Counted from the stretch's first letter, positions 8,704-16,636 are shown. The stretch is 64,000 nucleotides of DNA from Pseudoxanthomonas sp. SL93 (GCF_026625825.1 NZ_CP113065.1:2294001-2358000), one strand, 5' to 3'. Numbers and translations are program-made. The notes: generated by a model from the letters alone, not told the origin.

Positions 8704-9306
8704 ATGAGAACCCCCGTGTCTGCGTTGCCCCGTATCGCGTCCCGCGCCCTCCGCTCCACTCCTCTGCTCCGCATCGCACGCACGCCAGCCGGCCTGGCCA
8801 TGGCGACGCTGCTGTCCCTTTCCCTCGCTGCCACCGCCATGGCGGCCGAACCGCGCACGGCTTATTACGTGCAGGGTGGCGTGGCGGAGGACGCGCAGTC
8901 GCTGACCGTGGGCGCCAGCCGGGACTGGGCGTGGGAAAAGCAGTACGGCTTCGGCCACGTGACCGGCCAGTGGCAGGGCGAGATCGGCCGATGGCACAGC
9001 GACAACCAGGGCAGCACGCAGGTGGGTATCAGTCCTGCGCTGCGCCTGCGCCCCAACGGCTGGAACGAAGGCTGGTTCATCGAAGGCGGCATCGGCGTCA
9101 ACGTGATCTTCCCGAAGTACAGCACCGAGAAGAAGACCTTCAGCACCACCTTCAATTTCGGCGACCACATCGCCCTGGGCAAGCGCTTCGGTGCGGACGC
9201 ACAGCACGAATGGTCACTGCGCTTCCAGCACTTCTCCAACGCGCGCATCCGTCGCCCCAATCCGGGCGAGAACTTCCTGCAGTTCCGCTACACCCGGCGG
9301 CTCTGA
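8704..9306 (+). CDS. pagL: Lipid A 3-O-deacylase, PagL family (acyloxyacyl hydrolase)
   Basis: A 200-residue outer-membrane beta-barrel enzyme that removes the 3-O-linked acyl chain of lipid A. The signal sequence is in an unusually long N-terminal stretch, with the hydrophobic core ATLLSLSLAATAMAA around residues 33-47. The active-site block FQHFSNARIRRPNPGENF contains His176 and Ser178, matching the PagL catalytic His-x-Ser, and Glu189 is the candidate third residue (one position off the Pseudomonas Glu). The C-terminal LQFRYTRRL fits a last barrel strand. The start is uncertain: ATG 8704 is used here, TTG 8701, GTG 8716 and ATG 8800 are possible, and none has a strong ribosome binding site. 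It follows the efflux operon after a terminator. Confidence 0.88.
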   Translation: MRTPVSALPRIASRALRSTPLLRIARTPAGLAMATLLSLSLAATAMAAEPRTAYYVQGGVAEDAQSLTVGASRDWAWEKQYGFGHVTGQWQGEIGRWHSDNQGSTQVGISPALRLRPNGWNEGWFIEGGIGVNVIFPKYSTEKKTFSTTFNFGDHIALGKRFGADAQHEWSLRFQHFSNARIRRPNPGENFLQFRYTRRL

Positions 9307-9327
9307 CGCCTATCCACGGCACACCCT

Positions 9328-9483
9328 TGTAGGAGCGACGTCAGTCGCGACCGCACGCCAGACGTGTTCACACGACAGGTGTAGCGCGACGACGCTGGTC
9401 ACGCGCGCCGCCGCCACGCTTCACAAGCGGCAGCGTGCATGTTGTTGCTGTTATTCCGGTCGCGACTGACGTCGCTCCTGCAA
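9328..9483. repeat. REP-type inverted repeat pair (REPIN-like), copy 1
   Basis: A 25 bp element beginning TGTAGGAGCGACGTCAG at 9328-9352 is repeated in inverted orientation at 9458-9482 with one mismatch in 25. The two arms flank about 105 bp of unique sequence. Related arms occur at 11774-11857. Dispersed GGAGCGACGT-headed palindromic repeats are common between genes in Xanthomonadaceae. This pair lies between the convergent pagL and lipocalin genes and could act as a bidirectional transcription stop. Confidence 0.85.
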
Positions 9484-9506
9484 CCAGCAGAGGCCAGCCG
9501 CATCCC

Positions 9507-10061
9507 TCACCGCAGGGGCGCCGCCACGATCAGCGGCGACAGGTCGTAACCCATCGCCTCCGCCTTGGCCTTCAGTTCATCGAACAGGGCGCGGTCCATC
9601 GAAGGCTCGCGTGACAGGATCCACAGGTAGTCGCGGTCGGGTTCGCCCACCATGGCCCACTGGTACTCCGGGTCCACCGCGATCACCCAGTAGTCCGCCC
9701 ACACCCACGGCGCCCACGCCAGCCAGTCCGGCGCGAACCGCACCTCCAGCCGGCCGGGATGGCCTTCCACAGGCCGGGCGATGCCTTCCGCGCGTTTCAG
9801 CTCCCCGTCCGCCTCACGGCAGGCATTCAGCACGCCGATCGCGCCGCCGGGCGCGTCCAGCGAATAGCGCGCGGTGATGTCGCTGACGCAGCTCTTCTGG
9901 AACACCATCGGCAGGTGGGCGATCTCGTACCACTGCCCCGAGTAGCGGGACATGTCCAGCTTCGGCACCGAGGTCACCGGCTCGGCGGCATGCGCCGGCA
10001 CGGCGGAGGCCACGCCGAGGCACAGGTTCACGGCAACGGCCAGCAAGGGCAGGCGTTTCAT
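9507..10061 (-). CDS. Outer-membrane/periplasmic lipocalin (Blc family)
   Basis: A 184-residue bacterial lipocalin. The signal peptide runs MKRLPLLAVAVNLCLGVASA and ends near AHA, so the protein is exported but lacks a lipobox, unlike E. coli Blc. The lipocalin fold signature GQWYEIA is at about residues 41-47, with later Blc landmarks VIAVDPEYQWAMVGEPDRDYLWILSR. The family binds fatty acids or lysophospholipids and is thought to help membrane repair. The start at 10061 is chosen because AGGAGT lies just upstream and it gives a clean signal peptide. It probably follows the BON gene on the same strand, with a long hairpin between them. Confidence 0.92.
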   Translation of the reverse strand: MKRLPLLAVAVNLCLGVASAVPAHAAEPVTSVPKLDMSRYSGQWYEIAHLPMVFQKSCVSDITARYSLDAPGGAIGVLNACREADGELKRAEGIARPVEGHPGRLEVRFAPDWLAWAPWVWADYWVIAVDPEYQWAMVGEPDRDYLWILSREPSMDRALFDELKAKAEAMGYDLSPLIVAAPLR

Positions 10062-10125
10062 CGGGTTCACTCCTTGGACGGGATGCGACGGGGCTACTGC
10101 GCTGCTTTTCGTGGGCGGACGCAAG

Positions 10126-10164
10126 AGGAGCGGATGCACCCTGCGTTGGGGTGCACCCGCTCCT
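10126..10164. repeat. Long imperfect hairpin between BON and lipocalin genes
   Basis: AGGAGCGGATGCACC (10126-10140) pairs with GGTGCACCCGCTCCT (10150-10164), 14 of 15 positions, around a nine-base loop. It shares the AGGAGCG head with the REP-type arms nearby, so it may be a second class of the same repeat family. Its place just after the BON gene stop (10196, minus strand) would also suit a terminator, but no T-run follows. Confidence 0.7.
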
Positions 10165-10195
10165 GGCCACAAACGTTGCGGGATTGGATCAGTGA

Positions 10196-10561
10196 TCAGC
10201 GCGAAGCGAGGGTCAAGCCACTGCTGTCGACGCGGGTCACGCCCTTGATCTTGGTGGCGACTTCGACAGCCTTGTCCTTCTGCGCCTTGTTGGCGACAGC
10301 GCCGGACAGCGTAACCACGCCGTTGACCGTTTCGACCTTGATGTCGAGGCCGGAGACGTTCTCGGTCGCCAGCAGGTCAGCCTTCACCTTGGTGGTGATC
10401 CAGGTGTCGTTGACCGGCTGCGCGGAACCGTTCACGGCTTCGGTGCTCTTCTCTTCCGGCTCGTTGGCCTGTGCCATCGCCTGGCCGGCGGAGAACAACA
10501 GCGTGGCGGAGAGCGCAACGGCAAGCACGGCGCGCGGATGATTGCGGATGGTCTTCTTCAT
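10196..10561 (-). CDS. BON-domain periplasmic protein (OsmY-like)
   Basis: A 121-residue exported protein with one BON domain. The signal peptide covers residues 1-31 (MKKTIRNHPRAVLAVALSAT... ending AMA), followed by a short acidic linker and the BON fold from about residue 50: DTWITTKVKADLLA, DIKVETVNGVVTLSG, KDKAVEVATKIKGVTRV. BON proteins associate with phospholipid or peptidoglycan and often respond to osmotic or envelope stress. ATG 10561 has GGAGGAAAT just upstream. It diverges from the oxidoreductase at 10735, with both promoters in the 170 bp between them. Confidence 0.93.
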   Translation of the reverse strand: MKKTIRNHPRAVLAVALSATLLFSAGQAMAQANEPEEKSTEAVNGSAQPVNDTWITTKVKADLLATENVSGLDIKVETVNGVVTLSGAVANKAQKDKAVEVATKIKGVTRVDSSGLTLASR

Positions 10562-10734
10562 ATGGATTTCCTCCAGTGGTGTTGCGGGGCCAGTCTTCCC
10601 GCGGCCGCGTACAGTCAGCGTGAAAAGCGTGTGTGCCAGGCCATGACGTTGCACGGTGTTCAGGGTGAACGCGAAATGAAAGCGGACCCGCGACACACTA
10701 TGATGCTCGTCGTCATCCTCTCTGCGTGATCGCC

Positions 10735-11787
10735 ATGTCGCACGTATTGCATGTCGCCCTCGTCGGGTATGGCTTCGTTGGCAAGGTGTTCCATGCACCG
10801 CTGATCGTCGGGACGCCGGGCTTTTCCCTGCATACGGTGGTGTCGCGCGACAGTGCGAAGGTCCAGGCGGACCATCCGCAGGCATGCGTGCGGGAACGGG
10901 CGGAAGAGGCGTTCAGCGATGAGGCCGTGGATCTTGTCGTCATCGCGGCACCCAACGCTGTTCATGCGCCGCTGGCGCTTGCCGCACTCGCGCAGGGCAA
11001 GCACGTCGTGGTGGACAAGCCGTTCACGCTGACGGTGGAGGAGGCACGCGCGGTGCTGGATGCCGCGACGCGGGCGGGCAAGGTCGCCAGCGTGTTCCAG
11101 AACCGGCGTTGGGATGCGGATTTCCTCACCCTGCGCGACCTGATCGATGCCGGCGCGCTGGGCCGGGTGGCGGAATTCCATTCGCATTTCGATCGCTTCC
11201 GCCCCCTCGTGCAGGACCGTTGGCGCGAACGCGACGAACCCGGTGGCGGCCTCTGGTACGACCTGGGACCGCACCTGATCGACCAGGCAGTGCAGCTGTT
11301 CGGCCTGCCGCAGGCGATCACCGCCGACATCGACCGCCTGCGCGATGGCGCACAGGCACCGGACTACTTCCATGCCACCCTGCACTACCCGCGCCACCGC
11401 GCGATCCTGCATGCCAGTGCGCTGGTCGCCGGCAACGGCCTGCGCTTCGCGGTGCACGGCACGCGTGGCAGTTATCTCAAGCATGGACTGGATGTGCAGG
11501 AAGACCAGCTGCGCGCTGGCGTTGCGCCGGGAGCGCCAGGCTGGGGCGTGGATACGCGTGCCGGTGAAGTCGTGCGCGAATGCGACGGCCGCCTGGTGAC
11601 GGAAGTCGCGACGGCGCAAGCGGGCGACTATCGCCAGTATTACGCCGGCATGCGCGATGCGATCCTGCACGGCACGCCACCACCGGTGACACCGCAGCAG
11701 GCGATCGACGTCATGCGGTTGATCGAGCTGGGCATGCAGAGCAGCGCCGAGCGCAGGGAGCTCGCGTGCGGGATTGGAGCGACGTGA
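10735..11787 (+). CDS. Gfo/Idh/MocA-family oxidoreductase (YdgJ/IolW-like)
   Basis: A 350-residue NAD(P)-dependent dehydrogenase closely resembling E. coli YdgJ along its whole length. It has a Rossmann nucleotide motif VGYGFVGKVFHAPLI at residues 10-24, DKPFT (the EKP-type catalytic Lys) near 98-102, NRRWDADFLTL, and the HFDRFRP...GGGLWYDLGPHLIDQA block of the second domain. YdgJ-like enzymes act on inositol- or sugar-type polyols; the substrate here is unknown. ATG 10735 is preferred to GTG 10726. The last codons and the TGA stop (11785-11787) fall inside a REP-type repeat arm, so the repeat supplies the protein's C-terminus. Confidence 0.92.
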   Translation: MSHVLHVALVGYGFVGKVFHAPLIVGTPGFSLHTVVSRDSAKVQADHPQACVRERAEEAFSDEAVDLVVIAAPNAVHAPLALAALAQGKHVVVDKPFTLTVEEARAVLDAATRAGKVASVFQNRRWDADFLTLRDLIDAGALGRVAEFHSHFDRFRPLVQDRWRERDEPGGGLWYDLGPHLIDQAVQLFGLPQAITADIDRLRDGAQAPDYFHATLHYPRHRAILHASALVAGNGLRFAVHGTRGSYLKHGLDVQEDQLRAGVAPGAPGWGVDTRAGEVVRECDGRLVTEVATAQAGDYRQYYAGMRDAILHGTPPPVTPQQAIDVMRLIELGMQSSAERRELACGIGAT

Positions 11788-11857
11788 GTCGCGACTGGCA
11801 ACCATCCGATCGGCTGGGCCTGGCTGTGTCTTCCGTTCGCGACTTACGTCGCTCCCA
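11774..11857. repeat. REP-type inverted repeat pair (REPIN-like), copy 2
   Basis: The arm TTGGAGCGACGTGAGTCGCG begins at 11774 and is repeated inverted at 11837-11857 (reading TGGGAGCGACGTAAGTCGCG on the minus strand). They are separated by about 41 bp. Both arms match the 9328/9458 pair apart from a few positions. The left arm overlaps the end of the YdgJ-like gene and the right arm ends 15 bp before the stop of the convergent HAD gene. Confidence 0.85.
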
Positions 11858-11871
11858 CCCGTGGACAGCGA

Positions 11872-12465
11872 TCAGGCCACCGCCTGCCCACGGTAGGTGC
11901 GATGGTGCGCCATCGCCAGCATGGCCTGGTCTTCGTGCGTATCGCCATAGGCGTGGATGGCGGTGTAGGCCTGCGGGTCGCACAGCGCGCGTACGCGGCG
12001 TACCTTTTCCTCACCGACGCACTGGGCCCCGGCGTAACCGGTGATGCGGCCGTCGCGTTCGGCAAGGACCGAGCAAAGGACCTCCACCCCCTGCGCCGCG
12101 CACCAGGGTACGAGATACACATCCAGCCCGCCCGACACCACCACGACGCGATCACCGCGTTCGCGATGCCACGCCAGCCGCGCCATGGCCTCCGGCCGCA
12201 GCAGCCCGGGCAGCACGTTCCGCGCGAAGGTCGCGCCCTTCGCACGCAGGCGGGTGGCGTCCACACCGCGGAGCCCTACCTGCACGACGCTGGTACGCGT
12301 CGGATTGCCGGCCACCCAACCGCGCCGGTAGCCGAACACGACGGGCGCCAGCAGCACGCCGCCGAGCAACAACCGCGGCCGCGCGACCGCGTGGCGCATG
12401 AAATCCGGAAAGGTCTCGCGCGTGGTCAGCGTGCCGTCGAAATCGAACAGCGCAAGGTCAGGCAT
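11872..12465 (-). CDS. HAD-superfamily phosphatase, subfamily IB (PSP/SerB-like)
   Basis: A 197-residue HAD hydrolase. Motif I is DFDGTLT (residues 7-13, nucleophile Asp7 and Asp9), motif II is VVSGG, a Lys sits in GEEKVRR, and motif III/IV is GDTHEDQAMLA. The hydrophobic cap segment (RPRLLLGGVLLAPVVFGYRRGW) fits HAD-IB proteins of the phosphoserine-phosphatase/CicA type. The substrate cannot be assigned. ATG 12465 gives the family's usual N-terminus (MPDLALFDFDGT). A TTG at 12486 would overlap the preceding SHOCT gene stop as TTGA and would imply coupling. Confidence 0.9.
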   Translation of the reverse strand: MPDLALFDFDGTLTTRETFPDFMRHAVARPRLLLGGVLLAPVVFGYRRGWVAGNPTRTSVVQVGLRGVDATRLRAKGATFARNVLPGLLRPEAMARLAWHRERGDRVVVVSGGLDVYLVPWCAAQGVEVLCSVLAERDGRITGYAGAQCVGEEKVRRVRALCDPQAYTAIHAYGDTHEDQAMLAMAHHRTYRGQAVA

Positions 12466-12482
12466 GGCGACGCGACCGTGGG

Positions 12483-12716
12483 TCAAAGCCCACGGATGAC
12501 GGCGGCGCGCTGCTGGTCGAACTCTTCCTGGGTGATCAGGCCTTGGGCGCGCAATGCATCCAGGCGGGCGAGGCGTGCCTCGGTCGTGCCAACGGGGGCG
12601 GAGGCGGCCGCGCGCTGTCGGCGACGCATAAACAGGACGAGCAGGGTCACGAGGATGGCCGGGACACCGAGGAAAACCAGCACCACCAGCCAGTGCCAGA
12701 TGCTCAATCCACCCAT
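12483..12716 (-). CDS. SHOCT-domain small membrane protein
   Basis: A 77-residue protein with one N-terminal membrane helix (about residues 8-31, WLVVLVFLGVPAILVTLLVLF), a basic stop-transfer RRRQR, and a C-terminal SHOCT motif ARLARLDALRAQGLITQEEFDQQRAAVI. SHOCT domains are short helical hairpins thought to mediate oligomerisation. It is adjacent to the HAD phosphatase on the same strand. No specific function is known. Confidence 0.9.
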   Translation of the reverse strand: MGGLSIWHWLVVLVFLGVPAILVTLLVLFMRRRQRAAASAPVGTTEARLARLDALRAQGLITQEEFDQQRAAVIRGL

Positions 12717-12843
12717 TTTCCCGCTCCTTCAGCCGGCGGCCTGCGGCCGCGATGGTCGGATTCTAGCGTGTCAGATCCCCGGCCGCGCGGCGCACCCCAC
12801 GCGGCCGGGTGATCGGCACAACGCGATGGCTGTAAGGCCCGCG

Positions 12844-13356
12844 TCAGGGGCTCTCGGGCGGCGTGGCGGGCTTCTGTTGCAGCTCTTCGGCCAGCATCTT
12901 CTGCATCTCCGGCATCATCGTGCCGATCCGCTCCTGTACCGCCTTCATGGTGTTCTGCATCACCAGCGGCATCTTGTCGATCACCGCCTGCCCCGCCGGC
13001 GTGCGATAGAAATCGAGCATGCTCTGGATTTCTTCCTGGGTAAACGACTTGCTGTAGATGTCGACGTACATGGGCGCGAGCACATCCCAGCTCATCTCCT
13101 TCTTCATCAACGCGGTCATGCGCGTGGTGAACCGCTGCATCCGCGCTTCCTGCGCCTCGGTCATGCTTTCGCCGAAGGCCTGCCGCATAGAGTCGGCATA
13201 CATGGACTCCATCTGGCCATAGACCTGGTCCAGCATCTGCCGCGATTTGGTCACCTCCAGCAATTCCCGCACCGACGCCTCGGTGGCCGGTGCCGCGGAC
13301 GCAGCAGATACCGGCAACATCGCCGCCAACAACAAGTACAGCATCCAATTCTTCAT
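12844..13356 (-). CDS. DUF2059-domain secreted protein
   Basis: A 170-residue protein with a cleavable signal peptide (MKNWMLYLLLAAMLPVSAASA) and a DUF2059 region in the second half, with the characteristic FTQEEIQSMLDFYRTPAGQAVIDKMP. The C-terminus is Pro/Gln-rich (EELQQKPATPPESP). It is probably periplasmic; the family has no established function. ATG 13356 follows GGGGGAGGG. It is transcribed leftwards after soxR but with an 80 bp gap, so operon membership is uncertain. Confidence 0.92.
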   Translation of the reverse strand: MKNWMLYLLLAAMLPVSAASAAPATEASVRELLEVTKSRQMLDQVYGQMESMYADSMRQAFGESMTEAQEARMQRFTTRMTALMKKEMSWDVLAPMYVDIYSKSFTQEEIQSMLDFYRTPAGQAVIDKMPLVMQNTMKAVQERIGTMMPEMQKMLAEELQQKPATPPESP

Positions 13357-13436
13357 GTTCCCTCCCCCAGCACCCACACGGTGCGCGAGGAGCATACCGC
13401 GGCGCACGCCCGGTGCAGTCCACGAGACGCGCACGC

Positions 13437-13904
13437 TCAAGCTTCAGATGCCTCCAGCAACCGCGCCCCGGGCCCCTCTTCGCCCAGCTCATCCCACGGG
13501 TTGCGCAGCGGGCACACTTTCAGCGACAGGCAACCGCAGCCGATGCAGCCATCCAGCTGGTCTCGAAGACGGGTGAGGCTGGCGATGCGGGCCTCGAGCG
13601 CGGCATGCCAGTGTGCGGAGAGCTTCTTCCAGTCGGCGGCGGTCGGCGTGCGGTTCTCCGGCAGCGAAGACAGCGCGGACTGGATCTCCGCCAGCGGGAT
13701 GCCGGTGCGCTGCGCCACCTTGATCACCGCCACCCGGCGCAGCACGTCGCGCGCGTAGCGGCGCTGGTTGCCGGCGTTGCGCCAGCTGTGGATCAGGCCC
13801 TTGGATTCGTAGAAGTGCAGCGTGGAAATAGCGACGCCCGCGCGTGCGGCGACCTGGCCGACGGTGAGCTCCGTTTCGATGGGAGGATGCTGTTTTCCCG
13901 GCAT
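13437..13904 (-). CDS. soxR: Redox-sensing MerR-family activator SoxR
   Basis: A 155-residue SoxR. The MerR winged helix-turn-helix ([26 protein letters not shown]) is followed by a dimerisation helix and the [2Fe-2S] cluster motif [19 protein letters not shown] with Cys120, Cys123, Cys125 and Cys131, the spacing seen in E. coli SoxR. Oxidation of the cluster by redox-cycling drugs switches the protein to an activator. A typical SoxR box lies between this gene and the divergent FMN reductase. There is no soxS here, fitting the non-enteric pattern where SoxR directly controls a few enzymes or pumps. Confidence 0.96.
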   Translation of the reverse strand: MPGKQHPPIETELTVGQVAARAGVAISTLHFYESKGLIHSWRNAGNQRRYARDVLRRVAVIKVAQRTGIPLAEIQSALSSLPENRTPTAADWKKLSAHWHAALEARIASLTRLRDQLDGCIGCGCLSLKVCPLRNPWDELGEEGPGARLLEASEA

Positions 13905-13910
13905 GATCCA

Positions 13911-13941
13911 TTGACCTCAAGAATGGTTGAGGTTCTACCCT
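13911..13941 (+). promoter_or_regulatory. SoxR box and SoxR-dependent promoter
   Basis: CCTCAAGAATGGTTGAGG at 13915-13932 is a dyad with perfect 6 bp ends and matches the classical SoxR operator layout. It lies between a -35 TTGACC (13911-13916) and a -10 TACCCT (13936-13941) separated by 19 bp, the over-long spacer expected of MerR-family-activated promoters. The promoter faces right, toward the FMN reductase at 13974. The same dyad lies just upstream of soxR (start 13904), so autoregulation is possible. Confidence 0.88.
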
Positions 13942-13973
13942 GTACGTCCCTGTCCTGGCAAGCCGCGATACCG

Positions 13974-14546
13974 ATGCCCGACCCTCTCCACCTGGCCTTG
14001 CTGTACGGCAGCACGCGCGAAGGCCGTTTCTGCGACACCGTCGCGGACTGGCTGCGCGCGCAGCTGGCGCTGCGCCGCGACTATACCGTCGACACCATCG
14101 ATCCCGCCCTGCTCGACCTGCCTTCCCGCCATGGCGGCGCAGCGAGTGCCGACCTGGTGAATCTGCAACAACGCGTCTGGCGCGCCGATGCCTTCGTCGT
14201 GGTCACGCCGGAGTACAATCACGGCTATCCCGCCGCGCTCAAGCACATGATCGACCTGGTGGCCTCGCACTGGCATGCGAAGCCGGTCGGCTTCGTCGCG
14301 TATGGCGGGCTCAGCGGCGGTTCGCGTGCGGTGGAACAGTTGCGACAGGTCTTCAGCGGGCTGCACGCTGCACCGGTCCGCGACGGTGTGTATTTCACCC
14401 AGGCCTGGAACCGCTTCGACGCCGGTGGCCGACCGCACGACGCCGAAGGCAGCGAACGCGCCGCAGGCCGCATGCTGGACCAGCTGGCCTGGTACGGCCA
14501 CGCGCTCCGCCAGGCGCGCGCGGCCTGGCCTTATCCCGCCGGCTGA
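13974..14546 (+). CDS. NADPH-dependent FMN reductase/quinone reductase
   Basis: A 190-residue flavodoxin-fold reductase. The flavin phosphate loop is YGSTREGRFCDT (residues 10-21) and the second flavin contact is TPEYNHGYPAALKHMID, diagnostic of the NADPH-dependent FMN reductase family. VGFVAYGGLSGGSRAVEQLR follows. Such enzymes reduce quinones or nitro compounds by two electrons and so avoid superoxide formation. It lies 33 bp after a SoxR-type promoter, so it is very likely induced by redox-cycling agents. It also precedes the ABC exporter at 14600 by 53 bp, which may be co-transcribed and share that control. Confidence 0.93.
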   Translation: MPDPLHLALLYGSTREGRFCDTVADWLRAQLALRRDYTVDTIDPALLDLPSRHGGAASADLVNLQQRVWRADAFVVVTPEYNHGYPAALKHMIDLVASHWHAKPVGFVAYGGLSGGSRAVEQLRQVFSGLHAAPVRDGVYFTQAWNRFDAGGRPHDAEGSERAAGRMLDQLAWYGHALRQARAAWPYPAG

Positions 14547-14599
14547 GCCGGTACGTTTTCCCCCGGCGCGCAGATGCGCGCCCACGATGGACCGACCCG

Positions 14600-16447
14600 A
14601 TGTTCCGATTCTTCGAAACCCGCATCAATCCGTACCCGAAAGGCGAGCCCAGCACGCCGCCCCGCAAGCTGCTGCCGTTCCTGCTGCACTATTCGCGACC
14701 GCTGCTGCCGTGGCTGATCGCCATGTCGGTGCTGACCGGCGTGATCTCCGCGCTGGAGATCACCTTCTTCGACTACATGGGCCAGCTGGTCGACTGGATG
14801 GGCAGCACCGGGCGCGACAGCTTCCTGCAGGTGCACGGGGAGAAGCTGCTGTGGATGGGTGTGCTGGTGCTGGTGGCCTACCCGCTGCTGGTGCTGGTGC
14901 AGTCGCTGATCATCCACCAGACCATCTTCGGCAACTACCCGATGATCGCCCGCTGGCTGTCGCACCGTTACCTGCTGCGGCAGAGCGTGGGCTTCTTCCA
15001 GGACGAGTTCGCCGGCCGCATCTCGCAGAAGGTCATGCAGACCGCGTTGTCGATCCGCGAGACGGTGATGAAGCTGATGGACGTGTTCGTCTACGTCGTC
15101 GTCTACTTCGTCGGCACCGTGGTGCTGGTGGCGCAGGCCGACGTGTGGCTGGTGCTGCCGCTGGTCGTCTGGCTGGTCAGCTACCTGCTGCTGGTGTTCC
15201 ACTTCGTGCCGCGCCTGCAGAAGGTCTCGATGGCGCAGTCGGATGCGCGTGCGCAGATGACCGGGCGCATCGTCGACAGCTACACCAACATCCAGACCAT
15301 CAAGCTGTTCGCCCATACCATGCGCGAGCAGGACTATGCGCGTGGCGCCATGGACGAATTCATGGTCACCGTGCACGCGCAGATGCGCCTGGTCACCCAG
15401 CTGACCGTCAGCCTGCACACCCTCAATGCATTCCTGCTGGCCAGCGTGGCCAGCGTGGCGATCTGGGCATGGCTGCAGTCGTCGATCTCGATGGGTGCGA
15501 TCGCCGTGGCCATCGCGCTGGTGATGCGCATCCGCTCGATGTCGGACTGGATCCTGTGGGAAGTGGCCGGCCTGTTCGAGAACATCGGCACCGTCGAGGA
15601 TGGCATGGGCACGCTGGCCCAGCCTCTGGCCATCGCCGATGCGAAGGGCGCGAAGGACCTGGAGGTCACGCAAGGCGAGATCCGCTTCGACCACGTGAAG
15701 TTCCACTACGGCCGCGAAGCCAAGGTGATCGACGACCTGTCGCTGGTCATCAAGCCGGGCGAGAAGGTCGGCATCGTCGGCCGCTCCGGCGCCGGCAAGT
15801 CCACGCTGGTGAACCTGCTGCTGCGCTTCTACGACGTGGAAGGCGGACGCATCCTGATCGACGGACAGGACGTGGCGCACGTCACCCAGGAATCGCTGCG
15901 TCGGAACATCGGCATGGTCACCCAGGACACCTCGCTGCTGCACCGTTCGATCCGCGACAACATCCGCTACGGCCGTCCGGACGCCACCGAGGAAGAGCTG
16001 CTGCAGGCGTCCGAGCGCGCGCATGCGGACGAGTTCATCCGCGGGCTGACCGATGCCAAGGGCCGCAGCGGCTACGACACCCAGGTGGGCGAGCGCGGCG
16101 TGAAGCTGTCCGGCGGGCAGCGCCAACGCGTGGCGATCGCGCGCGTGCTGTTGAAGGATGCGCCGATCCTGGTACTGGACGAAGCGACCTCGGCGCTGGA
16201 TTCGGAAGTCGAGGCCGCGATCCAGGAGCAGCTGTATGCGCTGATGGAAGGCAAGACGGTCATCGCCATCGCCCACCGCCTGTCCACCATCGCCGTGCTC
16301 GACCGGTTGATCGTGATGGATGGCGGCCGCGTGATCGAAAGCGGCAGCCACGAGGAACTGCTCCAGCAGGATGGACTGTATGCCGCGCTGTGGCGCCGAC
16401 AGTCCGGCGGCTTCATCGGCGTGGATCTGGAGGATGTCGAGGCTTGA
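14600..16447 (+). CDS. ABC transporter, fused permease and ATPase (exporter type)
   Basis: A 615-residue half-transporter of the ABCB/MsbA-like type that works as a homodimer or with an unseen partner. Six membrane helices occupy residues about 30-340. The nucleotide-binding domain has Walker A GRSGAGKST (near 394-402), Q-loop VTQDTSLLHRSI, signature LSGGQRQRVAIAR (near 502) and Walker B ILVLDEATSALD followed by the switch His in IAIAHRLST. The substrate is not evident. Its closeness to the SoxR-controlled FMN reductase hints at drug export during redox stress, but there is no direct evidence. Confidence 0.95.
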   Translation: MFRFFETRINPYPKGEPSTPPRKLLPFLLHYSRPLLPWLIAMSVLTGVISALEITFFDYMGQLVDWMGSTGRDSFLQVHGEKLLWMGVLVLVAYPLLVLVQSLIIHQTIFGNYPMIARWLSHRYLLRQSVGFFQDEFAGRISQKVMQTALSIRETVMKLMDVFVYVVVYFVGTVVLVAQADVWLVLPLVVWLVSYLLLVFHFVPRLQKVSMAQSDARAQMTGRIVDSYTNIQTIKLFAHTMREQDYARGAMDEFMVTVHAQMRLVTQLTVSLHTLNAFLLASVASVAIWAWLQSSISMGAIAVAIALVMRIRSMSDWILWEVAGLFENIGTVEDGMGTLAQPLAIADAKGAKDLEVTQGEIRFDHVKFHYGREAKVIDDLSLVIKPGEKVGIVGRSGAGKSTLVNLLLRFYDVEGGRILIDGQDVAHVTQESLRRNIGMVTQDTSLLHRSIRDNIRYGRPDATEEELLQASERAHADEFIRGLTDAKGRSGYDTQVGERGVKLSGGQRQRVAIARVLLKDAPILVLDEATSALDSEVEAAIQEQLYALMEGKTVIAIAHRLSTIAVLDRLIVMDGGRVIESGSHEELLQQDGLYAALWRRQSGGFIGVDLEDVEA

Positions 16448-16449
16448 TG

Positions 16450-16630
16450 TCCTTCTCCCCGCACGGCGGGGAGAAGGTGGCCGGAGGCCGGATGAGGGGC
16501 GAGCGCGGCGACGAATCGCTTCGCGTCTTGAATCCGATCTTGGATACGATCCGTCGGCATCAAGAGAACGGGCTTCGTCGCCCCTCACCCGCCTTCGGCA
16601 CCCTCTCCCCGCTGCGCAGGGAGAGGGGAA
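16450..16630. repeat. Large imperfect inverted repeat after the ABC transporter
   Basis: CCTTCTCCCCGC...GCGGGGAGAAGG at 16453-16477 is itself a short palindrome, followed by GGCCGGAGGCCGGATGAGGGGCG to about 16502. A diverged inverted copy (CGCCCCTCACCCGCC...CCCTCTCCCCGC...AGGGAGAGGGG) runs from about 16577 to 16629. The pair would fold into a long cruciform or hairpin. Repeats of this kind (CTTCTCCCC...GGGGAGAAGG with CCCCTCA/TGAGGGG) recur in Xanthomonadaceae intergenic DNA. It separates convergent genes and may terminate both. Confidence 0.7.
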
Positions 16631-16636
16631 AACACG

